Shown: piece after piece, positions 9,916 through 21,777 of the stretch | Layout: every line of letters starts with the position of its first letter | How positions within the stretch are numbered: position 1 is the first letter of the stretch | NCBI GenBank assembly: GCA_963693365.1 | Contig: CAVNZM010000009.1 | Span: forward strand, 9,362,001-9,426,000 | From: Amoebidium appalachense | Lineage: Eukaryota > Ichthyosporea | Direction: 5' to 3' | DNA: 64,000 nucleotides | Notes under the pieces: model-generated | Told to the model about the DNA's origin: nothing | Seen by the model: only the letters and a program-made list of their open reading frames with translations | Database searches by the model: none | Position numbers and translations under genes: made by a program

Positions 9916-10962
9916 TTGTGTAGTCTACTGTGCAGCCGGCGCCGGTCGGTGGCCGTGCGGCGTGCCACGTGCACACGTGGTCCGCCGAACTAGATCTACA
10001 TAGATCTCCGGAAGTATGCAGCCAAATATTGAAGTATTTGGTGTTATTTTTCTTTTTCAAGGAGCGTCTTCGCGTTCAATGTTCAATTGGTTTATAAAGT
10101 TCCTTGATAGATGTGTGTCACGCCGACCGGCATTAGAAAGCGAAACACAGCCTACAATACATGATGAATCACGTGGCCGCACATGTGCCGGTATGTAATT
10201 CCATACCGGCATCAATCTGGCGTGACATGTATTCAATAGGAATTGAATTGAGAACTTGTCTGATTGGTTACAGCTCTAAATCTCAAATCGCGCCAATCAT
10301 AATACCCTAAAATATAAAATAAACATATGTACCTTAGGCTGCGACAAGATATTTCGTAGGCGCACGGGCGCGCAACGCGCACCTGCTTTGCTTCGAAGTA
10401 TCTTAGTTATTCATTCAAATATAATAAATAACCTTCTAACTAATAGCTTCAGGACCTCTAATTTTTCAGGCACTTATACTCCTGCACATTATAAAAATAT
10501 TTACCTTTTTGCGTAAAGGAACAATGCCTATACTTCACTTCATGCGCGAACTGGCCGGCCGCGGGCACGGGCCGGGGCCCCGGGGGGGTGGGTGGGTGGG
10601 TGGGGGGGGGGGGGGGGGGGGCACCCCTCTGCAGTAGACTTTTGATATATTTTTGAACCCCTCCGCAGAGTCGTTTTTTTTGGCACCCTTCCTTGAAACC
10701 CCCCTGCTTCGTGAATTCTGACACTCGCGGAGGGGTGGATGGGGGTATGTGTGCGGAGGAGTTAACTTCTGGGATGCAGAGGGGTCCACCGGCCTCCGCA
10801 AAGTAAGAAAACCCCTCCGCAACCTAATTTTTACCACTCCGCAAAGCCGCCAAACCCCTCCGCAAGTTCATGAAAACCCCTCCGCACCCCTCCGCAAGTG
10901 CGCGGAGGGGTGACTTTGCGGAGGGGTAAAAAATGACTCCTCCGCAGACGCCCCTCCCGGCA
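9555..10962. repeat. Two clusters of bidirectional GCGGAGGGGT / ACCCCTCCGC motifs
   Basis: Between 9555 and 9735, and again between 10620 and 10962, the decamer GCGGAGGGGT and close variants occur about 20 times in both orientations. The motif is often followed by TTTGC or preceded by GCAAAG, and opposite orientations alternate, so many local hairpins are possible. Between the clusters are a G run (about 9870-9913) and an ordinary-looking 700-bp stretch (9914-10615) without a gene. I do not recognise the family. Confidence 0.8.
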
Positions 10963-10985
10963 ATGCATATGCTGTCGTCCCGCCA

Positions 10986-11051
<66 letters not shown>
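10986..11051 (+). repeat. Uninterrupted G run of ~66 nt
   Basis: This is the longest homopolymer in the window. The exact length in an assembly should not be trusted. Confidence 0.85.
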
Positions 11052-11052
<1 letters not shown>

Positions 11053-11236
11053 GGGGGGGGATGGGAATATCAGTAGCTCATATGATCATGGTTCCAAGCC
11101 CAGCAGGGTGGGAGATGGTGGTGGGGAGCGAGCGAGAGAGAGTGTGTGCCACGGTGTGCGAAGACTATAGATTAACACGGGGACAGGACAGCATAGAAAA
11201 GTTGCAGGGGGCCTGCAAACTGCAGGGGATCGACCA

Positions 11237-11244
11237 TGACGTCA
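11237..11244. promoter_or_regulatory. CRE-like palindrome TGACGTCA upstream of the SDR gene
   Basis: This perfect cAMP-response-element octamer lies 133 bp upstream of the ATG at 11377, a position expected for a promoter element bound by bZIP (CREB/ATF-type) factors. The role is inferred from motif and position only. Confidence 0.35.
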
Positions 11245-11376
11245 TCACTAGTCTTCTGATGGGTATAGCACTTTAGACTATTTGGTTATCGTTGTACGGT
11301 GCACGTGGGTTCGATTCTCAGTCGGCGCGGCTTTTGCAAAGCTAGTGTGTGTGTGTACCCCAGGTAGGCCCTTACC

Positions 11377-12200
11377 ATGGGGAAGAAGAAAAAGCAGAAG
11401 CAGGCCCAGCCTGCTAACCCTTTCACGGCGGCTGTCAAGCGTGTATGGCGTGAGGATGACGAGTCTAGCGCGAGCGAAAGTTCGAACAGACCCCCCCAGG
11501 CAGGGGGCATGTTGGTGAGCCGTGTGCATGGACTTACACCGGTCGGTGGGAGTAATGCGGCGGGGGGCACTGCTGCGGAGTTCAACTGGGGCAATAGTGA
11601 CCCATGTGATTTGGGGTTTACGCCGGAGGATTTGGAGGCATGTTTGAGGGTTATCAATGCACTGGGGCAGAACGTGAAGGTGTGTACGTGTGCTCAATGC
11701 CTCCCCCCCTCGCCCCCCCCCCCCCCCCCCCCTCCCCCCTCCCCCCTGCCCGGCCCTCCCCGGCCCTCCCCGCCCGCCCGCAACCCCTCCCCTTTCTTTT
11801 TCTTTCTTTACCTCCCAGACCGCCCCCTCCCTCTCCCCCCCCTTCCTCACTCCTCCCCTTGCCTACCTCACCACTTCTGCCATGCCTTCCCTGATTCCAT
11901 GTTCTGCTGCATAACAGGCACGAATAGAAACTTGATTTAAAAGGGCGATGGGGGCGTATACGCAAGCACAAGAACGTGTTTGCACTTCCGACAGCAAGGT
12001 CAAAGGAGGAGTTGGCAACAGACACTGAAGCCCACACATAATTAAGTTTGTTTACAACAGACAAACACAAATGCAAAACTGCCTGAACGTGTGCACACAC
12101 ACTTACCAGTAGTTATGCACACACACACGTAGTGGCCTTTATTACCACAACACACGTGAGCGTGCACATATGTGTGCGTTCAGGCACAAACACACAGAAG

Positions 12201-12269
<69 letters not shown>

Positions 12270-14491
12270 GAACACACACTTGGACTCGCGATAACAAACA
12301 CACCTACACACACACGTACACACGGGCTCACACACAAAAGCACACACACACACACACACACACACCCTTTCCACATACATCCCCTTCCTTCCTCTCCCTT
12401 TCTCCCCCACTCCCCCCCCCCCCCCCCTTCCCCTCTCCCCTCCCCCCCTCCAGGCCCTTCATCTGCTGCCCCCTCCCCCCCCCCCCCCCCCCGCTCCCCC
12501 CCACCCCCCTTTTTCTGCACGCACATCTCAATGGTTTCCAGCAGCGCCTCCTCCCCCCCCCCCCCCTCCCTCCCCTCTCTCACACACGGCTATGTACACA
12601 GCACCCGTACACACACACACACACACACACGAGAGAGAGAGAGAGAGAGACAGACAACTTTATTATACCTGTACATTCCATTTACTGACCGATACTCTTG
12701 CTATGCAGCTGTTCAAGTTGCCGCCTTTGAAGCCCCTCCGTGCAGCCCTACACCCACTCATCGAAGAACAGATGAAAAACTACAACGTAAAGGGTGGAAA
12801 CGACAGGGGGGGAAGGCGAAAACGCCAGAAATTGGAAGATAAAACGGAGGAGGAAAAGTTAAAAGCGCTCGAACGGGAACACATCAACTCGACACAACTC
12901 CGCGCCCTTCGGTTGAAGAGATTGGAACAGCTGAACGAGGAGGGAGAGGATGAGGTTTTGCGAATTCCAGATGGCGTGGCGATTACGGACGGGTCGATTT
13001 TCGCTGGCAAAAACACCGGAAAGTTGTCAATTACCGGTTCTGCGGCTGCGAGCGAAGGGGAAAAAGACGTGGAAATTGAGGATGGATCCGGGAGCGAAGA
13101 TGAAGATGAAGAGGGAGAGAAGAAGGAAAAAGAGTTGCGCAACCCAATTGCGTGCTATATTTGCAAGAAACCATTCACCAAACTACATTTTTTCTACGAC
13201 CAACTATGTCCAGAATGTGCGGAATTCAATTTTATGAAGCGAGATGAGATTGCAGATATGAAGGGAATGGTGTGCCTGGTGACGGGTGCGAGGGTTAAGA
13301 TTGGGTTCCGCTGTGCCCTTAAACTGCTGAGGTGTGGGGCCATGGTCATTGCCACCAGTCGGTTCCCGGCTGATACGGCTACGAGATTCGCGGCTGAGCC
13401 TGACTTTGAGAAGTTTAAGGTGTGTTTTTTCCCCCTTCAATATGCCCCCCCCACCCCACCCCCCCTTTTTTTTTGGATGGGGGAGAAAGGGACGGGGGAG
13501 AGGGGGGAGGGGGGAAGGGGTGTAAGGTTTAGGTGGGTTGTGTGTGTTTGAAAGGTGGAGTTGGGTGTGGTGTGTGTAGTGATGGTGGTGGTGGTGGTGG
13601 TGACTGTGGTGTGAGTTTGTGTGTGTTTTTTTTTTTTGGGGGGGGGGGGGGGGGGTGTAGGTATGTGGAGCAGGATGTGTGGTCGTGTGTCGGCATGCAT
13701 TTGTGCGTTTGCCCGTGTGTGCACATGTGTAGGTGCCATTATGGCATTTTGAAAGTTAGCAGTGCAGGTCACGCAGTTGGGATTAAAGGGGGGGGCAAAA
13801 AGCGAGGAAGCGTATGTGTGTATGTGTGTGGGTGGGTGGGTAGGGGGTCCGGGAGGAGGGGGGGGGGGGGGGGGGGGGGATACGGGGATGGGTGATGCTC
13901 GAGGGGGAGGGGGGGGGGGGGAGGAGAGAATCGGTTTAGTGAAGGTCAAGAGTAACATATGAAAGGTGGGCAGCATGCTTGGAAGGATTGGATGAGGTGG
14001 GGAAGGGGGGGGGGGGGGATGGGAGGGGGGAGGGGGGGGGGGGGGGGGAAGGGAGAGGTTTGGCGAAGGAGGCATGCTTAAGTGTGTTGATTCTTCTTTA
14101 AGGTGTAGTACGGTATAGGCTAGATTAGTGTGGGTGTGGTGGTGAGTACGTGGTATGGAAGCCAGGGTGTGTAAGAAGGGGTAGATGACGTGATGTGGTT
14201 CAGTGTTTCATTGTGCATGCGATTAGGGTGGTGATGGTGGTGGTGGTGGCCAGGATAGCAGTGGTGTTTTTTGGGGGAGGAGGGGGGGGGTGGGGGGGGG
14301 AGTGGTGGTTCATGTGGAAGGAGGATAGTTTTGCAGGTTTTGTTCCGCACACACACACTTATGCAACCCCCCCCCCCTCCCCCCACAGTGATCCTCCCCG
14401 GCTCACATGCCACACGCAACACACAATCAGGCACGCACACATACACACACAAAAACACACACACATCATACACACACACATACAACCCCCC

Positions 14492-14522
<31 letters not shown>

Positions 14523-15290
14523 ATACAATATTGGCTGCACACCTACGGCATTGATTATCGTGACTTTGGTGCTTGTGAGGGTCTGTGCACACAATACACA
14601 CACACACGCACACCCCCCCCCCCCCCCCCCCCCCCCCACACACACACACAGTCGCGTCTGCACATCTACGGCATTGATTTCCGTGACCTTGGTGCGCTTG
14701 AGGGTCTGTGCCTGTGGATCAGCAACACCTACTCCCGCCTGGATGTGATCATCAACAATGCATGCCAGACCGTCAGAAGACCCGCACAGTACTACACACA
14801 CCTCATAGAGCAGGTATGGATGACAACCCCCCAACCCCCCCCCCCCCCCCCCCCCCCCCCGCCTTCTCCCCCCGTCCCCCTGCTCCTTGAAACACAACAC
14901 GCACACACACACCCCTCATAGACATGATGCGAATAAGAGTCTCTCCCTCTAGAAACACCCGTCCTCCCCCCTCCCCTCCCCCTTCCACTCCCCTCCACAC
15001 ATACAGGTCATAGCACGTATCTGAGTGGTTCTTCTGCCCAACTGCCAGGAAGAGCGCATCCCCCCCCCCCCCCCCCCCCCATCAACCTTCCCCCCTCCCC
15101 CCCTCTCCGCCTTTTTGCTCTTTGCTCCGCTCAACAGTTCTATTGAAGTCTGGGTTGTGGGGCTTTCCTGTATGCTAACACCACTTTCCCACCCCTTCTG
15201 GCACACGCAGAAGCACGTGATTCTGTCCCTACCATACCCCATACGAACTGCCTGCCTATACATGCGTGCACGTTTGCAATCACACACACA

Positions 15291-15338
<48 letters not shown>

Positions 15339-16253
15339 AGCGTCAGATCGAGCAGGGTGGCATCAGCAACGAGATCCGAGCCCTTCTTGGCCCATACCTC
15401 AACGCCCGTGAGGCCCAAAAAGCGGCACATCGTGCTCTACCCAGCTCCAAAAAAAGCGCCAGTGGTGATGCTGAGCCTATAAATAGCAGTGGGCCAAGCG
15501 ATGAACAGCCCAATGCTGAGGCCCAGATTGAGGAGCTAGCCGAGGGATATGAGGATGAGAAGGATGCCGGGTTGGGGTTGGTGGCTGCGGCTGCAAAGCC
15601 TGGTATGTACACGTGCGCATGTGCATAACACGCACAGGCACACACAAGCACGTATATGCACACACACACAGAGAGAATCAAATAGATGTATGGTACATGC
15701 ACACACACGCAACGGGTACACGAACACTTGCAAATACGGGCACACAATCAAGCGCATGCACATGCACATATACTCTCTCTCAGACATACACACATGCACA
15801 CATGCATACACCCACATGCACACACCCATATAACATACACACATCCACACACACACACACACACACACACGTGGGGGCACCCCCCCGTCATGTGCACACT
15901 TTCGTCCACATAGACAAAGGTCACCCCTGCCAGCACACACTACCACACACAGACGTACATACATAGGGTTAAACAATTTTGCTGCATCCCATTACACGCA
16001 CACACACACACACACACAACCCACACACAAACACGCACATGCACACATGCACACCCACGCACACCGTATTGTAAGGTACCCACGCACCTGCACACACATC
16101 AGATACACAATCTTGCCTTTTTCTGCGCATCTTCTCAATCAATGAAACACATCATCTGAGGAGAGTGAGTGTTACATTCAACTGGGGTATGTTGTCCCCC
16201 CTTGTCCTTGCCAATCCTTACCATAACCCCCCCCCCCCCCCCCCCCCCCCTGC

Positions 16254-16317
<64 letters not shown>

Positions 16318-17051
16318 ACTCGCGCGTGCGCGCACGCACGCACACACACATGCACGCGCACACACACATACATACACGGAACACGTACACACACACCCAC
16401 ACGTGCACACAACACACACACACGCACGTACAGGTGCTGCAGGTACCGGACACAGTGCACCAGACCTCAGCCAGGTCTTGGTGACGTCAGAGGATGCCCA
16501 GACGATGGGCAATACGATGCTGTTTCCTACCGGCACACTGGATGTCAACGCACAGCAGGTATTAGCCTTATTTGGTTATGGAGGGAGGGATATGATTTGT
16601 AGAATTGGGGTTCTGGTTGTGCTCTGGATGTGAATGCGTGGATGGCAAGGAGTTAAACCAACCACCGCATCTCCATTTTAGACAAAATCGAGGTTGATCC
16701 GATCGAGGGTTCCAAATTGCCCTTGCACCGCCTAAGAAATTATCGAACTTATGAAGCGATCGAGGGGGTGACGTCATTCTGGGCACACTTTGACGTCTGG
16801 GAAAGTGTGCCCAGAATGACGTCACTCCCTCGATTGCTTGATAAGTTCGATGATTTCGAAGGCGGCGCCAGGGCAATTTGGAATCCTCGTTCGGATCCGC
16901 CTCGATTTTGTCTAAAATGGGAGATGCGGTGGTTGGTTTAAATCTTTTTTTTTGTGGTGAGGAAGGGCATGTGTTTGGGCTTTACAATAAAGTGAACCCC
17001 ATTTACTCCAACATTTGTTGCAAAATTCTGAGGCGGGAGGCAAGGGGGGCT

Positions 17052-17098
<47 letters not shown>

Positions 17099-17336
17099 AA
17101 CGATACGTTACTGCAATCCGGGAAAAAGAAAGAATGTTTCATCGGATGTTTAAATGTTTACAATATTTTTGTCAGGTTATATATCAACAATTGTTGTTAA
17201 GCGATTTTCAAACAGTATGTTTATTTTTATTGTGGTTTCAACTCGTGGGTTGGCTTGCCGTGTGATGATGATGGTTGCTTTAACATCACATCCATCCCCC
17301 TACTCCACACACACGCACACGCACACACACACACGC

Positions 17337-17374
<38 letters not shown>

Positions 17375-17586
17375 GTGCACACGCACGCACACACTCACAC
17401 ACACTCACACTCACACACACACACACACACACACACACGTACAGGTTGATCTGCGCAAGACCAACAGCTGGCTGCTCCGCCTAGACGAAGTGTCTACCCC
17501 CGAACTTGCCGAGGTCTTTGCCATCAACGCAATGGCCCCCTTCATTCTCAATGCTAGGCTCAAGCCCCTCATGTGCAAGTACGTGC

Positions 17587-17645
<59 letters not shown>

Positions 17646-18196
17646 GATGATGGGCTCTGTTCAAGTGCCTTCTGCCTGCACATTTACATTGTTTGATTTC
17701 GGGTTTCGCATTTTTGTGACGTTTTGTTGTTGTCCTCTGATGTTTCCTCCATATTTCCAACCCTCTAGCGGATACATCCTCCCCCCCCCCCCCCCCCCCC
17801 CCCCTCCTCCTCCCCTCTCCACATGATGCGTACGCTTTGTGTGCTCCTTTTCTGTACAACCTGCTCTGTGCTTTCCGTCGTGAATTGAGTACTTCGTAAT
17901 GTGTAACACGACCTAAATCTCCCCATCCCTTCCCCTTTTCCTCTTCTCCGGCCGGGTCCAATGGATGATTTAAATCTTCTCTGAAGAAGCTCTGTGTTGC
18001 ATTCCAACCCGCCCGCCCCCCCCCCCCCCCCCCCCCCCCTTCCCACCTCATCCCCCACACCCTCAGTGCTTTGTGGAAAGGGAAGGGGGCGGGGGGAGAG
18101 GGGGGAGGGAGGGGGTGGGGGGGGGGAGCAGGTATCATTTTTTATGTTTTCCTTGTCTTTCTCGTCGTGAAATAGTGTATGCTCCGTGCCGCGTAG

Positions 18197-18237
<41 letters not shown>

Positions 18238-19401
18238 CCCCTCCCTCACCCACCGATCCCCCACACATACTCAAGACACACTCTCTCTGTCTCTACAATC
18301 TGGCCGACTTTCTCTTAGCATTGCTGCCGAGTCTGTTTAGATGTGTGTCCTTGGATGGATGGCTTCTTGCCTTGTTTTGGAGGAGGGCCTAATACAGATC
18401 AGTTGTCACTTCGGGATTTGGAATTTTACTAATCGGGTCGGGTCAGGAGTGGAGACGGGCCCAAGTTCATAGTCAATGTGAGTGCTATGGAGGGCAAGTT
18501 CTACCGCTATAAGAACGACACCCACCCTCACACCAATATGGCCAAGGCCGCACTCAACATGATGACTAGGACCAGTGCACAGGTGCGCGGACGAGTGGGT
18601 GGGGGTGGGGTGGGGGGAGGGGGATATAGGCCGCGTTCACACTGGGCGGATATGATAGGCCAGGGACATTTGCAAGATTCCCAGGATAGGCCGAAATCGA
18701 TATCCCAGTGTTCACACTGGACGCGCAAATATGCCAGGTCGGATGTCATGTCAGCGCCGCGCGCTGAGCCGCGCCGGCGGCGGCGCTAAGAGCAAAACGC
18801 TCAAAAAAACTTCTTTGCGTTGTTTCTAAAAGAAATTTTTTTTGACTTATGCAAAATAATTTTTTTACAGCGGTTTATTTAATATACATAAAGGAACTTT
18901 TTATGTATATTCTTATAAAGTAAGACTTACAAAGTGCCGGCGCGGCACATATCCCATTTGCATATAAAATAGACCTACCCCCAATCACCCGGCTAATTAA
19001 TATCCCAACTGGCATATTTAATTAACCAAAAAAGGAAATTCGCCATATCATATCCTGCCAGTGTGAACAGCGATATGGGGTATTTGAAATATCGCGATCG
19101 GATATTTGTTACCATATATGGCAAGTGCCATATCATATCCCGCCAGTGTGAACGTGGCCATAAAGGGATGGGTGGGTGGGTGGATAGGGATGGGTGGGTG
19201 GATGGGTGAGTAGGGGTGAAAGGGAGGGGGGGGGGGGGGGGGGGGGGGAGGAGAGAAACAGAGAGATAGGGTGTGTGTGTGTGGTGTGTTTGTGGAGGGG
19301 GGGAGGGGGGGGGGGGGGGGTTGCATACATTAGTTAATGTGTAAGCAACCTGCAATTTTCGATGTTTGCGTGTTTGTGTGTGTGTGTTGGGGGGGGGGGG
19401 G

Positions 19402-19449
<48 letters not shown>

Positions 19450-19628
19450 CGCAGCTGGGGTGTTGTGTTGGCATGTAGAGAAGAATTCTATGCTGGTGAA
19501 TTGCACGGCCAGTGGATGACTATTGATGGCACCGGTGCGAGGGGGTGTGGGCAGGGGCAGTGTTTTCTTTTTTTTATTTTGTTGTTTGTGTATGTATTTT
19601 TTTTTCGCTTTTTTTTTTATCATTTTAA

Positions 19629-19674
<46 letters not shown>

Positions 19675-19951
19675 CAACAGGCAAACTAATCATATGAACA
19701 CACAGGACTACAAGAAGAGCAACATCTACATGACGGCAGTAGATACCGGCTGGATAAACGACGAAAAACCCCTGGAAAAAGCCGTTGCGCACGAGAAAAA
19801 ACACAATTTCCAGACCCCCCTGGACGAGGTGGATGCGGCTGCACGTGTGTTGGACCCCGTCATTGCCCCACTTAAGGCACGAGAGGATAGGCTACCATTT
19901 GACCCCCCCTGGGGATTTTTCCTGAAAGATTTCATGAAGTGCGAGTGGTAA
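11377..19951 (+). CDS. Atypical short-chain dehydrogenase/reductase with N-terminal Cys-rich region (8 exons, ~693 aa)
   Basis: Exons: 11377-11679, 12709-13419, 14652-14813, 15338-15602, 16434-16558, 17445-17578, 18447-18582, 19706-19951. All junctions are GT-AG and keep frame (2,082 nt). The ATG ([11 protein letters not shown]) follows a CRE-like motif. Residues 1-100 are basic then acidic. About residues 240-280 hold [12 protein letters not shown] and [12 protein letters not shown], two CxxC pairs. The Rossmann start is [36 protein letters not shown] is the NNAG-equivalent, [10 protein letters not shown] carries the catalytic-type Ser, and [17 protein letters not shown] carries the Lys. AVDTGWI and [11 protein letters not shown] follow, and the last residues are MKCEW. 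The family is known to me from plants, fungi and oomycetes. Position -4 to the Lys is Thr, not the usual catalytic Tyr, and the nucleotide-binding glycine is Lys (TGxRxKIG). Catalysis may therefore differ or be lost. Confidence 0.88.
14531..14588 (+). repeat. Decayed partial copy of SDR exon 3 in the preceding intron
   Basis: This 58-bp stretch closely matches the first part of exon 3 (14653-14711). It translates in the same way, [19 protein letters not shown] against [19 protein letters not shown]. The copy has no upstream AG splice acceptor (it is preceded by acaata) and runs into CA repeats instead of the rest of the exon. Both copies sit between CA/C-rich tracts, which suggests duplication by slippage or unequal exchange between those tracts. 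Confidence 0.85.
16653..16941. mobile_element. Foldback (MITE-like) element in SDR intron 5, flanked by TTAA
   Basis: Arms of about 135 bp are imperfect reverse complements around a centre near 16795. The outer ends are ACCAACCACCGCATCT and its reverse complement. Both ends are directly flanked by TTAA (16653-16656 and 16938-16941), the target site used by piggyBac-type elements. There is no coding capacity. Each arm contains TGACGTCA. TTAA is palindromic, so it would also extend the inverted repeat; the piggyBac link is therefore inferred. Confidence 0.8.
17823..17910 (+). repeat. Divergent copy of intronic repeat unit B in SDR intron 6
   Basis: The order atgcgtac, cttt, gtgctttccgt, gtgaattgagtacttcgta follows the consensus of the B repeats found in the NCoR-like gene, but with many changes. 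It is in sense orientation, like those copies. Confidence 0.4.
18629..19159. mobile_element. 531-bp MITE-like element in SDR intron 7
   Basis: Ends are GGCCGCGTTCACACTGG and, on the other strand, GGCCACGTTCACACTGG, continuing imperfectly for about 30 bp. ATA flanks both sides (18626-18628 and 19160-19162) and may be a 3-bp target duplication. Internal variants of the same ACACTGG/CCAGTGT motif occur near 18705-18720 and 19055-19080. There is no ORF. The element lies inside an intron and is removed by splicing if the gene model is right. Confidence 0.75.
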
Positions 19952-20290
19952 ACGTAGGGTGGGTGATGTGGGTTGGGTGTAGAGTGCACATGTGGTGTGT
20001 CACCGCCACATGTTTACGTATTTGAGGGGTGTAGTGATGGTGGCAGGAAGTGACAGGGCTGCGATCGGAATATTGCGGCTCTGGACGCCATCATTTTTTC
20101 CGATTTCTTCAAGATTTTATTTTATTTATTGTTGTTGTTGTAGTTGTGCACGCGCGCATGTGTGTGTGTGTGCGTGTGCGTGTGTGTGTGTGTGTGTGTA
20201 TGTGCTTTTTTTTTTTTTTTTTTTTTTTTTTTTGCGCTTTTTGCTTTTTTTTTTTTTTTTTTGGGGGGGGGGGAGGGGGGGGGGGGGGGG

Positions 20291-20400
20291 GGGGATTTTG
20301 GCACAATAATTGAATGCTTCATACGAGTAGTGGTGGGAACAAAGAGGGGGATCTTGGCACAACAATTGAATGCTTCATACGAGTAGTGGTGGGAACAAAG
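20291..20400 (+). repeat. Tandem duplication of a 55-bp unit
   Basis: Two adjacent copies (20291-20345 and 20346-20400) share TTGGCACAA, TTGAATGCTTCATACGAGTA and GTGGTGGGAACAAAGAG with only two or three differences. Confidence 0.9.
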
Positions 20401-21654
20401 AGCCGCTAGCTGTAGTAATAATATCTTTTACACGGATGTGACGAACAACAGACAGAGGGCGTGATGCTTTTGGAATCTTTCTTCTATAGTCCCTTGTTGC
20501 TTGGTTTGGTTGGTTATCCTTGGAATGTTGGACATGTGCGTCTAATATAGTATATCTCAGGCATACTTTTTCCTTTGTGATGTCAAGGATGTGCATATCA
20601 ATAAACATAACCAGTGACTTTGATGCGTGCACATGCATGTAACGGGGTGATCATTTGAGTGCTGAGTGTTCCACCCCCAACTTTTTCAACCACAAGCTTC
20701 GTACATATCGAGATAAATGACGCCACGTATTTAATAGTCTAGAGCACGGACCCATACACATACACATGTGCTATTACCTGCTGTGACTGGCACATGAAGC
20801 CATCTACAAACGGGCCATTTTCCAACCTGTTTGCACCGACCAAATGCCTGCCCATGAACCATTGGGTATCACCCTTCAGAGCCGAGCATGATACTGATTT
20901 TGCCTATTGCCAGCTAGGGCAAGAAGGGGAAAATAAAATAATAAAATGTCAACAGATACATTTATCACTACATATATAGCCTGAGTTTGCAATTGGAGCT
21001 ATTGCGATGGTGTGTCACCTGTGACCAAATGAACGCCAAACCCAATCTTTAGGTTTCCAGAGTCATCGCGAGGAGCTGTCGAAGTTGAACATCTGTGATT
21101 GTAATTAGTTAATCGTGGGGGTACGTGCACTCCCGGACAGCGTCACACGTGCGCATTAAACTGCACACACAAACACATCGTTTGAAAGCCAATTACACAA
21201 ATATGCACCAACCACTTGTGTGCTTCCGTAAGCGACATTTGCACCAGTGCTCCAAGACGTCGCTGGTGCAACAGTTGATACACACACACGTGCACATACA
21301 GACCCACAACAACACACGCACACACACAATCGTATACACAGAGCGACAGCTACATGCACACACCCACAAGCGCGCATGCGCGCACACTCGTTGCGCACAC
21401 GTGCACGCTGTGCAACACACACACACACACACAGAAGCAACCACCGACAAACATTTTTATATATATATACACATACGGTTTGGGGCAAGCCATACCACAC
21501 GCTAAGTTTATTAAAATATTGGATTGTCGGACATGCATGCTCCTCCCCCACCCCCCCCCCCCCCCCCTCCACCCCCGCCTGCCCGCCCTCCCCCCCCCCC
21601 CCCCCCCCTTCCTCCCCCGCCCAATACCTCAAACATGTAAACACACACACACAG

Positions 21655-21777
21655 TAGCGAAATTTAGCGCCGCCGGCTAAGATTGCTATGGTATATGACG
21701 TCACGCCAATTTGCTACCAGTAAGAAATCAGTAAACATATCGTAGCAATCTTAGCCGACGGCGGCTAAATTCTGCTA
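21655..21777. repeat. Short foldback element (~123 bp)
   Basis: Arms 21655-21696 and 21735-21777 are imperfect reverse complements (AATTTAGCGCCGCCGGCTAA against AATTTAGCCGCCGTCGGCTAA on the other strand, with GATTGCTA in both). The central spacer is about 38 bp and contains TGACGTCA at its edge. It could form a long hairpin. Confidence 0.85.

Noticed and set aside
11285-11330. tRNA-like B-box word GTGGGTTCGATTCTCA upstream of the SDR gene
   Set aside because: No acceptor, D or anticodon arm can be built around it, and the T stem is only four weak pairs.
12132-12688. His-Thr repeat open frames
   Set aside because: They come from (CA)n tracts within SDR intron 1; the exon begins only at 12709.
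14407-14600. Treating 14531-14588 as a real exon
   Set aside because: It lacks an AG acceptor and a donor, runs into CA repeats, and would duplicate the segment encoded by the intact exon 3.
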